A stretch of 64,000 bases of DNA from Oceanospirillaceae bacterium ASP10-02a (GCA_905182035.1 CAJIZL010000011.1:96417-160416); one strand, 5' to 3'. Counted from the first letter of the stretch, positions 44,874 to 56,126 are shown. The notes: generated by a model not told the origin, from the letters alone. Numbers and translations are program-made.

Positions 44874-45740
44874 ATGACAATAATAAAATCAGGTTTAATT
44901 CAAATGGGTCTTAAGGGTGACACCAGCATGTCACCTGAAAAAATTCGTGACCTAATGTTAGAGGCCCATAGACCTCTAATCGACAAAGCAGGTGAGGCGG
45001 GTGTCCAAATACTCTGTTTTCAAGAAGTGTTTACCCAGCCCTATTTTTGCCCCAGCCAGGATAAACGCTGGTATAGCGCCGCTGAACCTATTCCTAATGG
45101 GCACACTACGAAATTGATGTGTGAATATGCTAAAAAGTATCAGATGGTTATTATCGTACCAATTTATGAAGAAGCCATGCCTGGGGTTTACTACAACACC
45201 GCTGCAGTAATCGATGCCGATGGTACTTACCTTGGTAAGTATCGGAAAACCCATATTCCTCATGTTGGTGGATTTTGGGAAAAATTCTTCTTTAAACCTG
45301 GCGCTTCCAACTGGCCAGTGTTTGAAACAGCCTATGGCAAAGTAGGTGTTTATATTTGTTATGACCGACATTTTCCAGAGGGTTGGCGAGCATTAGCCCT
45401 CAAAGGGGCAGAAATTATCTATAACCCTTCCGCTACAGTCGCGGGGATGTCCAAATACCTATGGGAACTTGAGCAGCCTGCATCGGCCGCTGCTAATGGT
45501 GTTTACATTGCTGCTATTAACCGTGTAGGTACTGAAGCACCATGGAATATTGGTGAGTTTTATGGCTCCAGCTATTTCGTAAATCCGCGTGGACAAATAG
45601 AAGCTCAAGCAAGCGCAACAGAAGATGAGCTGTTGATCCATGATATCGATATGGCTATGGTTAGAGAAGTACGCGATGGTTGGCAGTTCTTTCGTGACCG
45701 CCGCCCCGAAACCTACACTCCACTGACTGATTTGAATTAA
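44874..45740 (+). CDS. Beta-ureidopropionase, nitrilase superfamily
   Basis: 288 residues of the carbon-nitrogen hydrolase family with the full Glu-Lys-Cys triad: E51 (LCFQEVF), K125 (KYRKTH) and C162 (YICYDRHFPE). The HIPHVGGFWEKFFFKPG block is typical of eukaryote-type N-carbamoyl-beta-alanine amidohydrolase. It cleaves N-carbamoyl-beta-alanine to beta-alanine, CO2 and ammonia, the last step of the reductive pathway. A RutR-like box lies upstream. A second, unrelated ureidopropionase-type gene is at 54240, so this step may be doubled or divided by substrate. Confidence 0.88.
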   Translation: MTIIKSGLIQMGLKGDTSMSPEKIRDLMLEAHRPLIDKAGEAGVQILCFQEVFTQPYFCPSQDKRWYSAAEPIPNGHTTKLMCEYAKKYQMVIIVPIYEEAMPGVYYNTAAVIDADGTYLGKYRKTHIPHVGGFWEKFFFKPGASNWPVFETAYGKVGVYICYDRHFPEGWRALALKGAEIIYNPSATVAGMSKYLWELEQPASAAANGVYIAAINRVGTEAPWNIGEFYGSSYFVNPRGQIEAQASATEDELLIHDIDMAMVREVRDGWQFFRDRRPETYTPLTDLN

Positions 45741-45784
45741 TTAGTTATCTGGCTCAAGTCTAATAATAACAAGGAGCTTTTACA

Positions 45785-46591
45785 TTGAATTTAACCAGCG
45801 CAAGCACAGCGACAAATACTGTTGTCGAGGTTAAAGACGTTTATTTGGACTTCCCCACAAAAGACGGTGTTGTTAAAGCTTTGTCTAATGTGGATCTAAG
45901 CATCAACGCTGGCGAGTTTGTCTCCTTTATTGGACCATCTGGATGTGGCAAAACAACCTTGATGAGGGTGTTAGCTGATTTGGAAACACCCACCAGTGGA
46001 TCAGTGCTGGTAAATGGTATGTCGCCTACTGAGGCGCGTAAACAAAGAGCTTATGGTTATGTGTTTCAAGCCCCAGCACTTTTACCTTGGCGTACTGTAG
46101 AAGACAACGTATTACTGCCTTTAGAAATTATGGGCTATGGCAAGGATCAGCGGCAGCAATTGGCGCAGGAATACTTGCAGCTGGTTAATTTGTCTGGCTT
46201 TGAGGCCAAGTACCCTTGGCAGCTTTCTGGAGGCATGCAGCAGCGAGTTTCTATTGCACGTGCGCTTAGTGTGGAGCCTCAGTTGTTGTTTATGGATGAG
46301 CCCTTTGGGGCTCTCGATGAGATTACCCGAGACCATCTAAACGACCAGTTACTGCGCTTATGGCAACAAACTAAAAAGACCGTAGTATTTGTGACCCACT
46401 CTATACCTGAAGCTGTATTTCTATCCAGTCGTATTGTGGTGATGTCTCCCAGACCTGGGCGTATCATCGACATCATAGATTGTAATTTACCTCCTGATAG
46501 AACCTTGGACATTCGAGAGTCTCCTGAATTTTTAGCCATTGCCCAGCGGGTGCGCGCTGGATTAGCGGCAGGGCATAGTTATGACGACTAG
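45785..46591 (+). CDS. ABC transporter ATPase (nitrate/taurine/NMT1 type)
   Basis: 268 residues: Walker A GPSGCGKTTL, Q-loop VFQAPALLPWRTV, signature LSGGMQQRVSIARAL, and Walker B LLFMDEPFGALD. TTG 45785 has AAGGAG 8 bases upstream, and the frame is closed shortly before it. It overlaps the first permease by 11 bases. With two permeases and an NMT1-type receptor it makes one importer. Its place between pyrimidine catabolic genes makes uracil or thymine its likely cargo. Confidence 0.9.
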   Translation: MNLTSASTATNTVVEVKDVYLDFPTKDGVVKALSNVDLSINAGEFVSFIGPSGCGKTTLMRVLADLETPTSGSVLVNGMSPTEARKQRAYGYVFQAPALLPWRTVEDNVLLPLEIMGYGKDQRQQLAQEYLQLVNLSGFEAKYPWQLSGGMQQRVSIARALSVEPQLLFMDEPFGALDEITRDHLNDQLLRLWQQTKKTVVFVTHSIPEAVFLSSRIVVMSPRPGRIIDIIDCNLPPDRTLDIRESPEFLAIAQRVRAGLAAGHSYDD

Positions 46592-47486
46592 CATACGGCG
46601 TAAGCCCACCTCCACTATGCCAGTGCTCACGGTGATCTTAGCCATTATCATGATTTGGTATGTAGGTGCTATAAACCTTAATAGCCCACAGATTATCGAC
46701 CGTTATGAAAAGAAGGGCATAGACTGGAGTTTCAGCCAGCTAGCCACGGATAGCTGGAACATGAAGCGTGCTGTGTTGCCGTCGCCTCACCAAATTCTAT
46801 TGGAATTAAAAACCACCATCATTGACAAAAATGTTACCTCGAAACGAAGCTTGATATACCACGCTGGTATTACCTTGTCGTCTACCCTGCTGGGGTTTGC
46901 ATTAGGTGCTGGTTTGGGCATTAGTTTAGCTGTTGGCATTGTCTACGTTGAAACCTTGGATAAAAGTCTAATGCCCTGGATTATTACCTCTCAAACCATA
47001 CCCATACTGGCCCTAGCGCCCATGGTTATTGTGGTTTTTGGGGCTATGGGCATTAGTGGGTTGCTACCCAAGGCGTTGATATCAATGTATTTATGCTTCT
47101 TTCCTGTAGCTGTGGGTATGGTAAAAGGCCTGCGTTCACCACAACCTATGCTAGTGGATTTACTCAACACTTACAGTGCCAGTAAATGGCAGGTGTTTTG
47201 GCGCTTACGGCTGCCATCTGCAGTGCCATTCTTGTTCGCCAGCCTTAAAGTTGCCATTGCCTTAAGTTTAGTGGGGGCTATAGTGGCCGAATTACCAACG
47301 GGTGGACAGGCTGGTTTAGGGGCGCGTTTACTGTCTGGTTCTTATTATGGACAAACTAATCTCATATGGGCGTCACTGATTGCAGCTGCAGTAATGTCTG
47401 CCAGTCTGGTCTCTATACTCGGCTTGATTGAACGCAGAGTATGCTACCGACTAGCCGGCGGGCAGGAGATTAGTAATGAACTCTAG
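46581..47486 (+). CDS. ABC importer permease 1 (BPD_transp_1)
   Basis: 301 residues with about six helices. The permease EAA loop region appears as YSASKWQVFWRLRLPSAVPF. Start ATG overlaps the ATPase gene, and its end overlaps the second permease by 11 bases. It supplies half of a heterodimeric channel, probably for pyrimidine bases. Confidence 0.87.
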   Translation: MTTSIRRKPTSTMPVLTVILAIIMIWYVGAINLNSPQIIDRYEKKGIDWSFSQLATDSWNMKRAVLPSPHQILLELKTTIIDKNVTSKRSLIYHAGITLSSTLLGFALGAGLGISLAVGIVYVETLDKSLMPWIITSQTIPILALAPMVIVVFGAMGISGLLPKALISMYLCFFPVAVGMVKGLRSPQPMLVDLLNTYSASKWQVFWRLRLPSAVPFLFASLKVAIALSLVGAIVAELPTGGQAGLGARLLSGSYYGQTNLIWASLIAAAVMSASLVSILGLIERRVCYRLAGGQEISNEL

Positions 47487-48639
47487 TTCGATTTTGCATC
47501 GTTTTGGTTCCGCCAGCGTCTTAGCACTGGTGCTCATAGTGTTGGCATTATTGTTACCGTGGGCAACTACTTCCGCTGAAGTGGCAAATGTGAATGCTTG
47601 GCAGCAAGCAGATTGGATAACCTTGTCGGTCACAGTAACATTGTGCGCCTTGGCAGGGGTTGTCGTTGTGAATCAATTATTACCCCGGGCTTTATTGGTC
47701 ACAGCATTAACGCTGTTAGCCCTATGGCAAGTCACAAGTATTGTTAAGCACACTGATCTGGCCGGGCAAACACAGTTAGGCTTCTGGCTATTGGTCATTG
47801 CAATAGGCCTTTGTGTATGGGCTAGCATGAAATTTTTAACGGCTATCAGGCTCTTTGATAGCAAGGTGCAAGGCCTGATTAACTTGATGATTCCGGCGCT
47901 ATTAGGCGCATGGCTCATAAGTTTATGGGAGCTTGCAACAATAGGCTTTGCTATTCCTCATGTGCTGTTGCCTGCTCCTAGTCTAGTAGGAGAAGCTATT
48001 GCTTCATCAATACCCACATTGGCTGCAGACTTTAATCAAACAATAATTAAAGCAGTTATTCCCGGCTTTTTATTGGGTAATTTTGTTGGCTTTAGCGTTG
48101 CTGTTGTGGCCGATAAAATACCGTTTTTACGACGTGGTTTACTTCCTGTGGGGAACCTGGTTAGTGCTATTCCCATAGTGGGTATCGCACCCATCATGGT
48201 GATGTGGTTTGGCTTTGATTGGCAATCTAAAGTGGCGGTTGTGGTCATCATGACCTTTTTCCCCATGCTGGTGAACACTATCGCGGGGCTGGGTCAGTCA
48301 GATGCCATGGAAAAAGATTTACTGCGATCTTATGGCGCTACTTATTGGCAAAGCTTCTTTAAGCTGCGGTTACCTAATGCGCTTCCATTTGTTTTTAACG
48401 CATTAAAAATAAACTCAACCCTAGCCTTAATTGGCGCCATTGTGGCTGAGTTTTTCGGCACCCCTATTGTTGGTATGGGCTTCCGTATATCTATCGAAGT
48501 GGGGCGCATGAATATTGAAATGGTATGGGCAACCATAGCTGTTGCTGCCCTGGCCGGGTCAACATTTTATGGCGTTCTTGCCTTGTTAGAAAGACGGATC
48601 ACCTTTTGGCACGCCTCTTTTAGGAAGGCCCACCACTAA
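47476..48639 (+). CDS. ABC importer permease 2 (BPD_transp_1)
   Basis: 387 residues, longer than permease 1 by an N-terminal region with several extra helices (residues about 10-150). The transport core begins near LGAWLISLWELATIGF, and the EAA loop reads YGATYWQSFFKLRLPNALPF. It pairs with permease 1. The receptor gene follows 83 bp later on the same strand. Confidence 0.87.
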   Translation: MNSSSILHRFGSASVLALVLIVLALLLPWATTSAEVANVNAWQQADWITLSVTVTLCALAGVVVVNQLLPRALLVTALTLLALWQVTSIVKHTDLAGQTQLGFWLLVIAIGLCVWASMKFLTAIRLFDSKVQGLINLMIPALLGAWLISLWELATIGFAIPHVLLPAPSLVGEAIASSIPTLAADFNQTIIKAVIPGFLLGNFVGFSVAVVADKIPFLRRGLLPVGNLVSAIPIVGIAPIMVMWFGFDWQSKVAVVVIMTFFPMLVNTIAGLGQSDAMEKDLLRSYGATYWQSFFKLRLPNALPFVFNALKINSTLALIGAIVAEFFGTPIVGMGFRISIEVGRMNIEMVWATIAVAALAGSTFYGVLALLERRITFWHASFRKAHH

Positions 48640-48722
48640 TTAAAAAGTAGTTTTTATCAAGTAGGTCAATGACTAAATATGCTCTTTTGGAGTAAAGTTT
48701 ATAAACCGTTGGAGGTTGAGTA

Positions 48723-49715
48723 ATGAAAAATAAGTATAAAATAAGCAGTTTAATAGCTGGACTAACCCTCGCTGCGTCAAGCAGCTTACTGCATGCTGCA
48801 GATGATGTGACACTGCAGCTTAAGTGGGTTACCCAAGCTCAGTTCGCTGGCTACTTTGTAGCCCAAGATAAAGGCTTTTATGGTGCAGAAGACCTTAATG
48901 TAACTATTAAGCCAGGTGGCCCAGATGTGGCGCCTCAGCAGGTGATTGCTGGTGGTGGTGCAGATGTAGTGATCGACTGGATGCCTTCAGCTCTAGCCGC
49001 TCGGGAGAAGGGTTTAGCAGTGGTGAATATTGCTCAGCCGTTTAAAAGCTCAGGCATGATGCTCACCTGTCGCAAAGACAGTGGTATCAGCTCGCCAGCT
49101 GACCTAAAAGATAAAACATTAGGTGTTTGGTTTTATGGTAACGAGTACCCATTCTTAAGCTGGATGGGTAAGTTAGGGTTGGCTACCGACGGCAGTGACG
49201 GCGGAGTTAGCGTATTAAGGCAAGGGTTTAACGTCGATCCCATTTTGCAAAAACAAGCGGAATGTGTGTCGACTATGACCTATAACGAGTATTGGCAAAT
49301 CATTGATGCCGGGTTAGATGCGGATGAACTAATAAACTTCAAGTATGAAACCCAAGGTGTAGCTACCTTAGAAGATGGTTTGTATGTGCTTGAGGAGAAC
49401 TTAGCTGACGCTGCCTTCGTCGATAAAATGGCTCGTTTTGTTCGCGCCTCCATGAAAGGCTGGGAGTGGGCTAGAGCTAATCCTGATGCCGCTGCTGATA
49501 TCGTGTTAGAAAACGATGAGACAGGCGCGCAAACAGAAGAGCACCAGCGTCGCATGATGGCCGAGGTTAATAAACTCACCGCTAATGGTGGTAAGTTATC
49601 TGTAGCTGACTATCAGCGCACTGTTGAGACCTTAATGAACGGTGGTTCTGACCCTGTGATCTCTTCTGCACCAAAAGGTGCCTGGACTCACAAAGTTTGG
49701 GATGCAGCTTTTTAA
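48723..49715 (+). CDS. NMT1/THI5-like ABC substrate-binding protein
   Basis: 330 residues with a signal peptide (SLIAGLTLAASSSLLHAA). It then carries VTLQLKWVTQAQFAGYFVAQDKGFY, the NMT1/THI5-type start shared with thiamine-precursor and pyrimidine receptors. The mature part binds a small heterocycle. Location between ureidopropionase and dihydropyrimidinase operons favours uracil or thymine. A weak RutR-like sequence (12 of 16) lies at 48654-48669. A hairpin terminator follows the gene. Confidence 0.85.
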   Translation: MKNKYKISSLIAGLTLAASSSLLHAADDVTLQLKWVTQAQFAGYFVAQDKGFYGAEDLNVTIKPGGPDVAPQQVIAGGGADVVIDWMPSALAAREKGLAVVNIAQPFKSSGMMLTCRKDSGISSPADLKDKTLGVWFYGNEYPFLSWMGKLGLATDGSDGGVSVLRQGFNVDPILQKQAECVSTMTYNEYWQIIDAGLDADELINFKYETQGVATLEDGLYVLEENLADAAFVDKMARFVRASMKGWEWARANPDAAADIVLENDETGAQTEEHQRRMMAEVNKLTANGGKLSVADYQRTVETLMNGGSDPVISSAPKGAWTHKVWDAAF

Positions 49716-49741
49716 GCGGTTAGTTTAATTTAAAAACTTGT

Positions 49742-49775
49742 GGGGGCTATTATAGAGATTACTATAATGGCCTCC
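49742..49775 (+). terminator. Terminator-like hairpin after the ABC receptor
   Basis: GGGGGCTATTATAG (49742-49755) pairs with CTATAATGGCCTCC (49762-49775) over 14 bp with two G-U pairs and a 6-base loop, 27 bp after the stop codon. AU-rich sequence follows, although an immediate U-tract is absent. Confidence 0.7.
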
Positions 49776-49798
49776 AAATATTGAATTTTTAATTAAAT

Positions 49799-49837
49799 TT
49801 TACCAAAGGGTCAATTAAAGCTTGATCATTTGGTAAA
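49799..49837. promoter_or_regulatory. Tandem RutR-type operators before the dihydropyrimidinase operon
   Basis: TTTACCAAAGGGTCAA (49799-49814) and TTGATCATTTGGTAAA (49822-49837) each match TTGACCANNTGGTCAA at 14 of 16 positions. Their centres are 23 bp apart, a little over two helical turns. They lie 136 bp or more before the start codon. Paired sites suggest tight or cooperative repression. Confidence 0.7.
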
Positions 49838-49954
49838 ATATTGTTAAAAATGAATCAACAGTCGCTGCCACAACTGTTTTTTAGTGGGCATCGCTTAAAC
49901 AATAAAAAATCTAACTTAGTGAAGAGTCCATTTAATGACCAACACTAACGTTAA

Positions 49955-51418
<1,464 letters not shown>

Positions 51419-51472
51419 ATAAAAATTGTACAACGGATTACTATCAGGGCTTCCATTGGGCTGCCCGTTGGC

Positions 51473-51503
51473 AACACTTTGGCTGATTTTTTGCCCAAGT
51501 GTT
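51473..51503 (+). other. Hairpin between dihydropyrimidinase and preT
   Basis: AACACTTTGGC (51473-51483) and GCCCAAGTGTT (51493-51503) form a stem with one mismatch around a TGATTTTTT loop, 29 bases before the preT start. It may tune expression of the downstream genes or stabilise the processed mRNA. Confidence 0.45.
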
Positions 51504-51531
51504 AAAAATAATAAAATTGAGGATCACTATT

Positions 51532-52881
51532 GTGACTGTATTTAGTTCCAACAGCTCTGGCCAATCTGTGCCTGCAGGCCGACGCCTAAGCGAAGCAGAT
51601 TATCAGGCTAATTTCGCTGATATACATACCCCCCTCGATGCCCGTAGTGCTGTAGTTGAAGCGGACAGGTGTTATTACTGTTACGGAGCACCTTGTCAGA
51701 CTGCATGCCCAACAGGCATTGATGTGCCTAGCTTCATTCGCATGATTGGTCAAAAAAATGAGGTAGGTGCAGCAGGAGTAATTTTATCTGAGAATATTAT
51801 GGGTGGCACATGTGCCAGAGCCTGTCCTGTGGAAACATTGTGTGAAGATGCGTGTGTTAGGAATACCGAAGACGACCGACCGATTCAAATTGGCCTATTA
51901 CAAAGGTTTGCTACTGATCGGGCGAGTGAATTGGGTGCCAAGTTCTTTACCCGAGAGCCTGAAACTGGCCATAGAGTGGCGATTGTTGGCGCTGGTCCAG
52001 CAGGATTATCTTGTGCACACCGCTTAGCCACTTTGGGGCATGAAGTGGTTGTTTATGAAGCCCAAGAGAAATCTGGAGGCCTCAATGAATATGGTCTTGC
52101 AGCCTATAAAATGGCTGGGGATTATGCGCAAAAAGAAGTCGAAGACATCCTTTCCATTGGTGGCATTATCATAAAGCATGGTGTCAAAGTGGGAGAAGAC
52201 GTTAGCTTCGCAGAACTACAAACTAATTATGATGCCGTGTTTATGGGAGTGGGCTTAGGCACTAGCAAAGCCATGCAGCTAGATGGTGAGCAAGCCTCTG
52301 GGGTCATTAATGCGGTGGATTATATTCATCAACTGCGGCAAGCTGAAGATTTAGGCAAACTATCTGTAGGCCAAAATATAGTGGTCATCGGGGGTGGCAT
52401 GACTGCCATCGACATCGCCATACAAATTAAACGCCTTGGCGCAGCCAATGTCACCATGGCATACCGGCGTGGCAAAGAACATATGAATGCTAGCCTTGAA
52501 GAGCAAGAATTTGCTCTCAATGAAGGGGTGCATATAGCTCACTGGGCTCAACCTGTTAGCTTGCACACTGAGCAGGGAACAATCACTGGCGTTGAGTTTA
52601 AGAAGGCAAACATCGAAGGTGGTGAAACATACATTATGCCAACTGATATGTTATTTAAAGCCATTGGACAGAGTTTAACTCCTATCAATATGGCAACCAT
52701 TGAGTTTGTCAAAAGTTATGGTAAGTATGAAGTAGATGACGAACTACGCACCTCACTACCAGGGGTATGGGCAGGTGGAGATTGTGTTGCGGGGAGTGAT
52801 GATTTGGCCGTAAGTGCTGTGCAAGATGGCAAGCTCGCTGCCCTGTCAATTCATAATACATTAACCCAAAGCCAAGCATAA
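51532..52881 (+). CDS. preT: NAD-dependent dihydropyrimidine dehydrogenase subunit PreT
   Basis: About 449 residues. An N-terminal Fe-S domain (YYCYGAPCQTACPTGIDVPSFIR and GGTCARACPVETLCEDACVR) is followed by FAD and NAD folds (VAIVGAGPAGLSCAHRLA; VVIGGGMTAIDIAIQIKRLGA). The GTG at 51532 has GAGGA 8 bases upstream and gives a natural N terminus; the frame extends to 51499 without support. PreT moves electrons between NADH and PreA to reduce uracil and thymine. It is followed by preA after 11 bp, as in E. coli. Confidence 0.94.
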   Translation: MTVFSSNSSGQSVPAGRRLSEADYQANFADIHTPLDARSAVVEADRCYYCYGAPCQTACPTGIDVPSFIRMIGQKNEVGAAGVILSENIMGGTCARACPVETLCEDACVRNTEDDRPIQIGLLQRFATDRASELGAKFFTREPETGHRVAIVGAGPAGLSCAHRLATLGHEVVVYEAQEKSGGLNEYGLAAYKMAGDYAQKEVEDILSIGGIIIKHGVKVGEDVSFAELQTNYDAVFMGVGLGTSKAMQLDGEQASGVINAVDYIHQLRQAEDLGKLSVGQNIVVIGGGMTAIDIAIQIKRLGAANVTMAYRRGKEHMNASLEEQEFALNEGVHIAHWAQPVSLHTEQGTITGVEFKKANIEGGETYIMPTDMLFKAIGQSLTPINMATIEFVKSYGKYEVDDELRTSLPGVWAGGDCVAGSDDLAVSAVQDGKLAALSIHNTLTQSQA

Positions 52882-52892
52882 AGGAGCCAGCC

Positions 52893-54191
52893 ATGATTGA
52901 CTTAACATCTAATTTTATCGGTATTCAAACACCCAATCCTTTTTGGCTGGCATCAGCGCCGCCAACAGATAAGGCTTATAACGTAAACCGTGCTTTCGAA
53001 GCAGGTTGGGGTGGGGTTATGTGGAAAACCCTAGGCGAAGCAGGCCTCCCGTTAGTGAACGTGAGTGGCCCTCGCTATGGTGCATGGCACGGTAAGGATC
53101 GTACCCTTATGGGCCTAAATAACATTGAGCTGATTACCGACCGAGACCTAGAAATAAACTTATCCGAAATCATTCAAGTAAAGAAAGACTGGCCTGATCG
53201 TGGGGTTGTGGTCTCTCTTATGGTGCCTTGTGAAGAGCAAGCTTGGATAGATATTTTGAGGCGAGTGGAAGATACTGGTGCTGATGGTATCGAACTGAAT
53301 TTTGGCTGCCCTCATGGCATGTCTGAACGGGGCATGGGTGCAGCTGTTGGCCAAGTGCCTGAATATGTGGAAATGGTAGCTGCCTGGTGCAAACAATATT
53401 CTGATCTACCAACTATAGTAAAGCTCACTCCTAACATTACTGATATTCGCACTGCTGCACGGGGTGCGGTGAACGGTGGCGCTGATGCAGTGTCGCTTAT
53501 CAACACCATCAACTCGGTTATGGGTGTTGATCTAGATCAGATGAAAATGTCTCCATCGGTGGGCCAGCAAGGCTCCCATGGTGGTTATTGTGGCCCAGCG
53601 GTAAAACCTATTGCCTTGCATATGCTAAGTGAAATAGCACGCGATGCAGAATGTAAAGGCATTCCTATTTCTGGTATTGGTGGTATTACTGACTGGCGTG
53701 ATGCAGCTGAATTTATGGCCTTGGGTGCTACCAATGTTCAAGTATGCACAGCGGTAATGACCTATGGCTTCCGCATCGTTGAGGATATGATTGATGGCTT
53801 AAGTCGCTATTTAACCGAACAAGGAATGACCTCAGTAGATCAATTGATTGGAGCCGCTACACCTAGTGTAACCACTTGGAATCAGCTAGATTTGAACTAT
53901 GTGGTAAAAGCTCAAATAGATCAAGATTCTTGTATAAAATGTGGTCGCTGTCATATCGCTTGTGAGGACACTTCCCATCAGGCCATTAGTACTGAAATTA
54001 ATGGAGAACGTGGTTTCCAGGTAAAGGATGAAGACTGCGTAGGTTGTAACCTTTGTGTTGTTGTTTGTCCTGTTGAAAACTGTATCACCTTGCGTGAGCT
54101 TGATACGGGAGAGGTAGATACTCGAACGAGGGAGATGGTGAGTGCTGATTATCAAAACTGGACCCAGCATCCTAATAACACCATGGTGTAG
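52893..54191 (+). CDS. preA: NAD-dependent dihydropyrimidine dehydrogenase subunit PreA
   Basis: 432 residues: an FMN dihydroorotate-dehydrogenase-type barrel holding NFGCPHGMSERGMGAAVGQ, and a C-terminal pair of [4Fe-4S] clusters (CIKCGRCHIACEDTSHQ; CVGCNLCVVVCPVENC). It binds and reduces the pyrimidine ring. AGGAG follows the preT stop directly and serves its ATG. The length matches PreA, slightly extended at the C terminus. Confidence 0.95.
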   Translation: MIDLTSNFIGIQTPNPFWLASAPPTDKAYNVNRAFEAGWGGVMWKTLGEAGLPLVNVSGPRYGAWHGKDRTLMGLNNIELITDRDLEINLSEIIQVKKDWPDRGVVVSLMVPCEEQAWIDILRRVEDTGADGIELNFGCPHGMSERGMGAAVGQVPEYVEMVAAWCKQYSDLPTIVKLTPNITDIRTAARGAVNGGADAVSLINTINSVMGVDLDQMKMSPSVGQQGSHGGYCGPAVKPIALHMLSEIARDAECKGIPISGIGGITDWRDAAEFMALGATNVQVCTAVMTYGFRIVEDMIDGLSRYLTEQGMTSVDQLIGAATPSVTTWNQLDLNYVVKAQIDQDSCIKCGRCHIACEDTSHQAISTEINGERGFQVKDEDCVGCNLCVVVCPVENCITLRELDTGEVDTRTREMVSADYQNWTQHPNNTMV

Positions 54192-54239
54192 TTGATAATA
54201 GTGGTGGATTTAGCAACCAATAATTATAGGAACGATATA

Positions 54240-55469
54240 ATGTCTAATATGAAAATAAATGGACAAAGGTTATGGGATAGTCTCATGGAAATGGCCAAAA
54301 TTGGCGCAACTGAAAAAGGTGGCTGTTGCCGTCTAGCGTTGACCGATTTAGACAAACAGTCCCGAGATTTATTTGTCAGCTGGTGCCAAGATGAGGGCTG
54401 CAGCATCAAAGTTGACCAAATGGGCAACATATTTGCTCGTCGTGAAGGCAGTGATCCCAACATGGCGCCCGTGGTTATGGGCAGCCACTTAGACACTCAG
54501 CCTACGGGTGGAAAATTTGATGGTGTGTATGGTGTATTGGCAGGGTTGGAAGTTATCCGCAGCCTTAATGATCAAAAAATTACCACCAAAGCCCCTGTTG
54601 AAGCGAGTGTCTGGACTAACGAGGAAGGTTCGCGCTTTGCTCCAGCCATGGTTGCTTCCGGCGTATTTGCCGGTGTATTTGACTTAGAATATGGCCTAAG
54701 TCGCGCTGATCTAGACGGGTTAACCATGGGCGAGGAGCTTAAGCGTATTGGCTATGATGGTAAAGAGCCCATGGGTGAACGTCCAATCAAAGCCTTTTTT
54801 GAAGCACACATAGAACAAGGGCCAATACTGGAGCATGAAGACCTCACCATTGGCGTAGTGACGGATGCTCAAGGCCAACGTTGGTATGAACTTACGTTAA
54901 CTGGCCAAGAGTCTCATGCTGGACCAACGCCAATGAAAACCCGCAAAGACGCACTAGTGGGTGCTGCAAAAGTAATCACCCTAGTGAACGAAATAGGTCT
55001 GAAGTATGCGCCTTTGGCTTGTTCTACAGTGGGCTTGATTCAGTCTTTTCCCAATTCACGTAATGTTATTCCAGGGGAAGTGTTTTTTACCATAGATATT
55101 CGCCATCCTGATGATGCTACTTTGTCGGCGATGAATGAGGAGTTAAGGGCAGGCTGCGATGCCATTGTTGAAAGCCAAGGGTTAACTATGGCGTTTGAAC
55201 AAATCTGGTATTCTCCACCGGTTCCATTTAACCCATCGTGTGTGGCGTCGGTACGCCAAGCTGCTGTTGACTTAGGTTATAGCCACTGTGACATCGTTAG
55301 TGGTGCTGGCCATGATGCGTGTTATATCTCTCGTGTTGCGCCTACGGCGATGGTGTTTGTTCCCTGCAAGGATGGAATTAGCCATAATGAGCTTGAGGAT
55401 GCTAAGCAAGAGCACCTTACTGCAGGCTGTAATGTATTGTTTCAGGCTGTGCTAAATCAAGCAATGTAG
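54240..55469 (+). CDS. M20-type N-carbamoyl-amino acid / ureidopropionate hydrolase
   Basis: Zinc hydrolase of 409 residues (AmaB/HyuC/beta-alanine synthase type). Metal motifs: MGSHLDTQPTGGKFDGVYGV (His, Asp), WTNEEGSRF (Glu), EAHIEQGPILEHE (His), GAGHDAC (His). The dimerisation lid has TGQESHAGPTPM. ATG 54240 is preferred over the upstream TTG at 54192 that touches the preA stop, because it has TAGGAAC 9 bases upstream and starts at a natural MSNMKINGQRLWDSL. It ends the dihydropyrimidinase-preTA operon, so it probably hydrolyses N-carbamoyl-beta-alanine or its methyl homologue. Confidence 0.9.
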   Translation: MSNMKINGQRLWDSLMEMAKIGATEKGGCCRLALTDLDKQSRDLFVSWCQDEGCSIKVDQMGNIFARREGSDPNMAPVVMGSHLDTQPTGGKFDGVYGVLAGLEVIRSLNDQKITTKAPVEASVWTNEEGSRFAPAMVASGVFAGVFDLEYGLSRADLDGLTMGEELKRIGYDGKEPMGERPIKAFFEAHIEQGPILEHEDLTIGVVTDAQGQRWYELTLTGQESHAGPTPMKTRKDALVGAAKVITLVNEIGLKYAPLACSTVGLIQSFPNSRNVIPGEVFFTIDIRHPDDATLSAMNEELRAGCDAIVESQGLTMAFEQIWYSPPVPFNPSCVASVRQAAVDLGYSHCDIVSGAGHDACYISRVAPTAMVFVPCKDGISHNELEDAKQEHLTAGCNVLFQAVLNQAM

Positions 55470-55793
55470 CGAGGGTAGGGAATAGCCCAATGTGAGTGCT
55501 TATCACTTTTAAGTAAATAGAAGCTCCGTGATGGCTGATTTACATGGGTTTGCCGATACGCCAAGGTCTTGCGCGCGCTCATGGGCGTAAGTGCTATATT
55601 AGCTGCATTCATATAAGGCCTTGATTCCGCAAGTGGAAAGTCTCCCAGTTGGATAATTTTTGTCATCCACAGTCTCATGAATGCATAGCTTACAGGTCTT
55701 TCATTAGGACCGATTTCTTTAAGAGTTATTTACTATTTTAATGCAGATATATGCGGAAGTTAAAGTGAACTCAAACCCTCGTTAGATCAATGG
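55470..55793. other. Gap between the pyrimidine operon and the NTF2-like gene
   Basis: 324 bp. A minus-strand open frame (55457-55678) runs over the hydrolase stop, but I recognise no family in it. I see no strong terminator, RutR box or repeat here. Confidence 0.5.
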
Positions 55794-56126
55794 TTAGGCG
55801 CTCATCTGCGTAGCGCCCGTTTCCATGCGTATTATTTTGCCATCTTCGATCATGCGTACACGGATGATGGACTCCCTTGAACCATCAGGAAACCGCATAA
55901 CAGAATGGTCGACCATAATGTCGTCATTTTCATAGATACAGCGAGCCATGGCCATCTTGGAGGTAGATTTACTATTGCCTTCAGCCACGAATTTTGAGAA
56001 TTCAGCTTTGTTTACAGTGGTGCCAGTTTGGTGCCGTATAAACTCAAAATTTTCATGATAAAAACTCATTACCTTTTCGTGGTCACCTTCCTCATTTGCC
56101 TTTTTTAATGCTTGATATAGTTTCAT
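55794..56126 (-). CDS. NTF2/SnoaL-like small protein
   Basis: 110 residues with the cone-fold pattern of the SnoaL/NTF2 superfamily: helical N terminus (YQALKKANEEGDHEKVMSFYHENFEFIRHQTG), then strands with IIRVRMIEDGKIIRMETG. Such proteins can be small isomerases, ketosteroid-type enzymes or ligand binders. There are no clear catalytic residues. It stands alone, divergent from the chemoreceptor, and its job is unknown. Confidence 0.7.
   Translation of the reverse strand: MKLYQALKKANEEGDHEKVMSFYHENFEFIRHQTGTTVNKAEFSKFVAEGNSKSTSKMAMARCIYENDDIMVDHSVMRFPDGSRESIIRVRMIEDGKIIRMETGATQMSA

Noticed and set aside
48654..48669. RutR-like sequence TTATCAAGTAGGTCAA before the NMT1 receptor gene
   Set aside because: Only 12 of 16 positions match, too weak to list as an operator.
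55457..55678. 73-codon minus-strand frame after the M20 hydrolase
   Set aside because: No recognisable domain, and it overlaps the hydrolase stop; I could not support it as a gene or a remnant.
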